NCBI GenBank assembly: GCA_903870185.1
Contig: CAIQCE010000305.1
Coordinates: 1-8,206, forward strand
Reading direction: 5' to 3'
DNA: 8,206 bases
Source: an uncultured Gammaproteobacteria bacterium
Lineage (GTDB): Bacteria > Pseudomonadota > Gammaproteobacteria > Coxiellales > Coxiellaceae
How positions within the stretch are numbered: position 1 is the stretch's first letter; each line of letters opens with the position of its first letter. The translations under genes were made by a program, and so were the position numbers. Of the stretch, positions 7,038 to 8,206 are shown in pieces. The notes beneath the pieces are model-generated. The model made no database searches and was not told where the DNA came from. It saw only the letters and a program-made list of their open reading frames with translations.

Positions 7038-7052
7038 GATATGAAACATATC
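7038..7052. repeat. Perfect inverted repeat in the fis leader
   Basis: GATATG-AAA-CATATC, six-base arms with a three-base spacer, 26 bases upstream of the fis ATG and inside the predicted leader. It could be a dimeric regulator site. The spacer is too short and the stem too AT-rich for a good RNA hairpin. Confidence 0.55.
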
Positions 7053-7122
7053 AATATCACCGTGGGTTAAGAAGTGGACCATTTTCAAGGCTGCGAATGT
7101 AGAGCGGCTCTTGATAGTCGGC

Positions 7123-7152
7123 TATTAAGCAAAATTTAAGGAAGCAAGTCAA
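7123..7152 (-). promoter_or_regulatory. Candidate fis-purH promoter
   Basis: On the minus strand TTGACT (7147-7152) is followed after 18 bases by TTAATA (7123-7128). The next bases are GCCGAC, a GC-rich discriminator of the kind seen at stringently controlled promoters, including E. coli fis. The perfect palindrome AGAGC-G-GCTCT (7101-7111) lies a few bases into the transcript. The leader would be about 100 bases long. Confidence 0.4.
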
Positions 7153-7265
7153 GACCCTCAGTTTAAAATTCTAATTTTTTTGGAATTGACTTTATGTAAT
7201 TAAACAGAGTGAATGGTAGGTAGCGTAATTTTACTGTGATTTTTAGGTGCAAATGACATTTTTAC

Positions 7266-7293
7266 TTGCGAACGAAATGAAATGGCGTATTTT
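7266..7293 (+). promoter_or_regulatory. Weak candidate promoter for the secreted-protein gene
   Basis: TTGCGA (7266-7271) and TATTTT (7288-7293) are spaced by 16 bases. An alternative -35, TTGACT at 7186-7191, has no good -10 partner. The gene's leader ends in a G-rich stretch (7312-7322) that serves as an atypical ribosome site. Confidence 0.3.
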
Positions 7294-7325
7294 TGAAATT
7301 ATATTCATAAGCGGCGGGGGCGAAA

Positions 7326-7922
7326 ATGAAGCGAGTTACTAAGCATTTTTTAAGAATAATGATAGGGTTAGCCTTTGTTAATTCTACGATTTCCTATGCT
7401 AAATCTCATTATCAAACTGAGGTGAATGTGCTCAAGCCATGGGAGATGATGCAAGAATCCATCGATCCTCGATTTACTGCGATACAAACATTAAAAGGTA
7501 ATTGCTGGACAGCTTCCACAGTGAATCCTAGGCCTGATGCGTGGCGTTGCATGATTGGAAATCAGATTTTAGATCCATGCTTCAGTGCAAATCCTACTGC
7601 AAAACAAGTCGCTTGCGCAGCTTCTCCCTTGAATAAACAATTAAAATTATTAACTTTAGAGAAGCCACTGCCTTTATCCCAAGCGAATCCCGATGGATTT
7701 TTAAGCAAAAATCCATGGATGATTGAATTGAATGATGGTCAGATTTGCTATCCTTTAGGAGGTGCAACTATGGGGTTTGCAGGTTTAAGGAATAATTACA
7801 GCTGCGGAAAAAATTTAATATTTGGAGCTGTAGATTGTCGTTCATCAAAATGCAGAGTGCTTTATTATAAAGAAGGCGCGATATCTTTAAGTTATGTTGG
7901 AATCAAGTCTATTTGGTATTAA
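7326..7922 (+). CDS. Secreted cysteine-rich protein of unknown function
   Basis: 198 residues. A Sec signal peptide is visible: basic MKRVTKHFLR, a hydrophobic core (11-20), and a likely cleavage after SYA (23-25). The mature protein has eight cysteines (60, 75, 85, 97, 141, 160, 171, 176), an even number that suits disulfides outside the cytoplasm. It has no lipobox. Two conserved-looking blocks stand out: CWTASTVNPRPDAWRCMIGN with DPCF (60-86), and WMIELNDGQICYPLGGAT with a later NNYSCG (131-161). From memory, a similar 'C..S..RPDAWRC..GN...DPCF' plus 'W...L.DG..C....GAT' pattern occurs in secreted proteins of actinobacteria, but I cannot name the family. No catalytic triad or metal site is evident. 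The ribosome site is the G-run a few bases before the ATG. The gene stands alone, divergent from fis and followed by the inverted-repeat element. Confidence 0.85.
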   Translation: MKRVTKHFLRIMIGLAFVNSTISYAKSHYQTEVNVLKPWEMMQESIDPRFTAIQTLKGNCWTASTVNPRPDAWRCMIGNQILDPCFSANPTAKQVACAASPLNKQLKLLTLEKPLPLSQANPDGFLSKNPWMIELNDGQICYPLGGATMGFAGLRNNYSCGKNLIFGAVDCRSSKCRVLYYKEGAISLSYVGIKSIWY

Positions 7923-7933
7923 GAGTTCTTCTT

Positions 7934-7965
7934 GTAGGTTGATCCCACCGTAGGTTGGTCCCAAG
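7934..7965 (+). repeat. Tandem 16-base direct repeat at the left end of the element
   Basis: GTAGGTTGATCCCACC (7934-7949) is followed directly by GTAGGTTGGTCCCAAG (7950-7965), identical at 13 of 16 positions. The terminal part of the left arm is therefore duplicated, with no matching duplication at the right end. Confidence 0.65.
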
Positions 7966-8073
7966 CGACAGCGCGGGCCAACAGTTAATAGCTTGATCAA
8001 ATGATGCTTCAAACAAATGAATATTTTATTTTGTTAGGCCGCGCATGCATGGCATGCTTGGCGCTAACCTACA
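7934..8073. repeat. REP/MITE-like interspersed inverted-repeat element
   Basis: Two imperfect inverted copies of a ~34-42-base unit face each other. The left copy (7950-7983) begins GTAGGTTGGTCCCAAGC and ends GGGCCAACA. The right copy (8032-8073) reads TGTAGGTTAGCGCCAAGC on the minus strand and ends GCGGCCTAACA. Between them lie about 48 AT-rich bases. There is no ORF. The 'GTAGGTTGG...CAAGC...GGCCCAACA' type of unit is common in intergenic repeats of gammaproteobacteria. GC content of the arms is well above the surroundings. It may also form a 3' hairpin for the preceding gene. Whether it is a mobile MITE or a static REP pair cannot be told from one copy. Confidence 0.7.
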
Positions 8074-8166
8074 TTATTATATAGTCCCGTTGTGTATTTT
8101 TGTTAATGAAATGGACTCATCCACTTCTAAGATATACGGCGTCAAATTAATGCGCCAAAATGATGC

Positions 8167-8201
8167 TGTTATAGCATAACATTTAACAACTGAAGGGAGA
8201 G
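8167..8201 (+). promoter_or_regulatory. Palindrome and Shine-Dalgarno of a gene starting just past the window
   Basis: A perfect inverted repeat TGTTAT-AGC-ATAACA (8167-8181) lies 10 bases before a strong purine run GAAGGGAGAG (8192-8201). The window ends five bases later, which is the usual spacing before a start codon, so a plus-strand gene is predicted to start at about 8207. The palindrome may be an operator. It also contains an extended -10-like TGTTATAGC. Confidence 0.45.
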
Positions 8202-8206
8202 TCCAA

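Larger units (their letters stand above)
7013..7325. other. 313-base intergenic region between divergent fis and the secreted-protein gene
   Basis: AT-rich and without a credible ORF on either strand. It holds candidate promoters for both genes. It also holds two short perfect inverted repeats on the fis side (7038-7052 and 7101-7111) and a 10-base palindrome GTAATTTTAC near 7225. I see no tRNA, terminator or known riboswitch in it. Confidence 0.6.

Noticed and set aside
7013..7060. Upstream in-frame start for fis adding 16 hydrophobic residues
   Set aside because: The added part is unlike any Fis N-terminus, and AAGGA is well placed for the ATG at 7012.
4164..7161. TGAGGGTCTT shared between the purD/HAD intergenic region and the fis upstream region (inverted), as a common regulator site
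   Set aside because: A ten-base match between two intergenic regions is not far from chance, and it is not palindromic or like the PurR box.
7160..7176. AT-rich stretch GTTTAAAATTCTAAT as a Fis autoregulatory site
   Set aside because: It matches the Fis consensus only in part and lacks the terminal C. AT-rich sequence gives such partial matches often.

Overview
The window looks like a chromosomal segment from a moderately AT-rich gammaproteobacterium. The fis gene sits directly upstream of purH, a gammaproteobacterial arrangement. It carries a DotU/IcmF membrane-protein pair and a REP/MITE-like interspersed element. My best inference is the order Legionellales (Legionella, Coxiella and relatives), where DotU (IcmH) and IcmF stabilise the Dot/Icm type IVB secretion system. 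The same two protein families occur as TssL/TssM in type VI secretion, and the window alone does not decide between them.

Layout. Positions 1-2455 (minus strand) hold dotU followed by the first 517 codons of icmF, which runs off the left edge; the two overlap by 26 bases. A small DUF1640-like coiled-coil/membrane protein (2570-2809, plus) is transcribed divergently from dotU, and the two promoters lie back to back within about 60 bases. It ends tail-to-tail with purD (2806-4083, minus), the two stop codons sharing the bases TTAA. A degenerate HAD-like protein (4200-4940, plus) is divergent from purD and has a good sigma70-type promoter. Next comes a minus-strand transcription unit fis - purH - 74-residue protein (7012 down to 4944). 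The genes in this unit are overlapping or separated by only 6 bases. A secreted eight-cysteine protein (7326-7922, plus) is divergent from fis. It is followed by an inverted-repeat element (7934-8073). The window ends in a leader with a palindrome and a strong Shine-Dalgarno sequence, which predicts a plus-strand gene starting at about 8207.

Functional reading. PurH makes AICAR into IMP and PurD makes GAR, so both act in de novo purine synthesis. In many gammaproteobacteria they are adjacent (fis/purH/purD). Here they are separated by the 74-residue gene and the HAD-like gene, so this interval looks like an insertion or rearrangement point. DotU and IcmF would act together in the inner membrane as a secretion-complex stabiliser. 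No other secretion component is visible.

The least explained items are the HAD-like protein that has lost its nucleophile and acidic metal-binding residues, the orphan 74-residue protein, the secreted cysteine-rich protein, and the repeat element.
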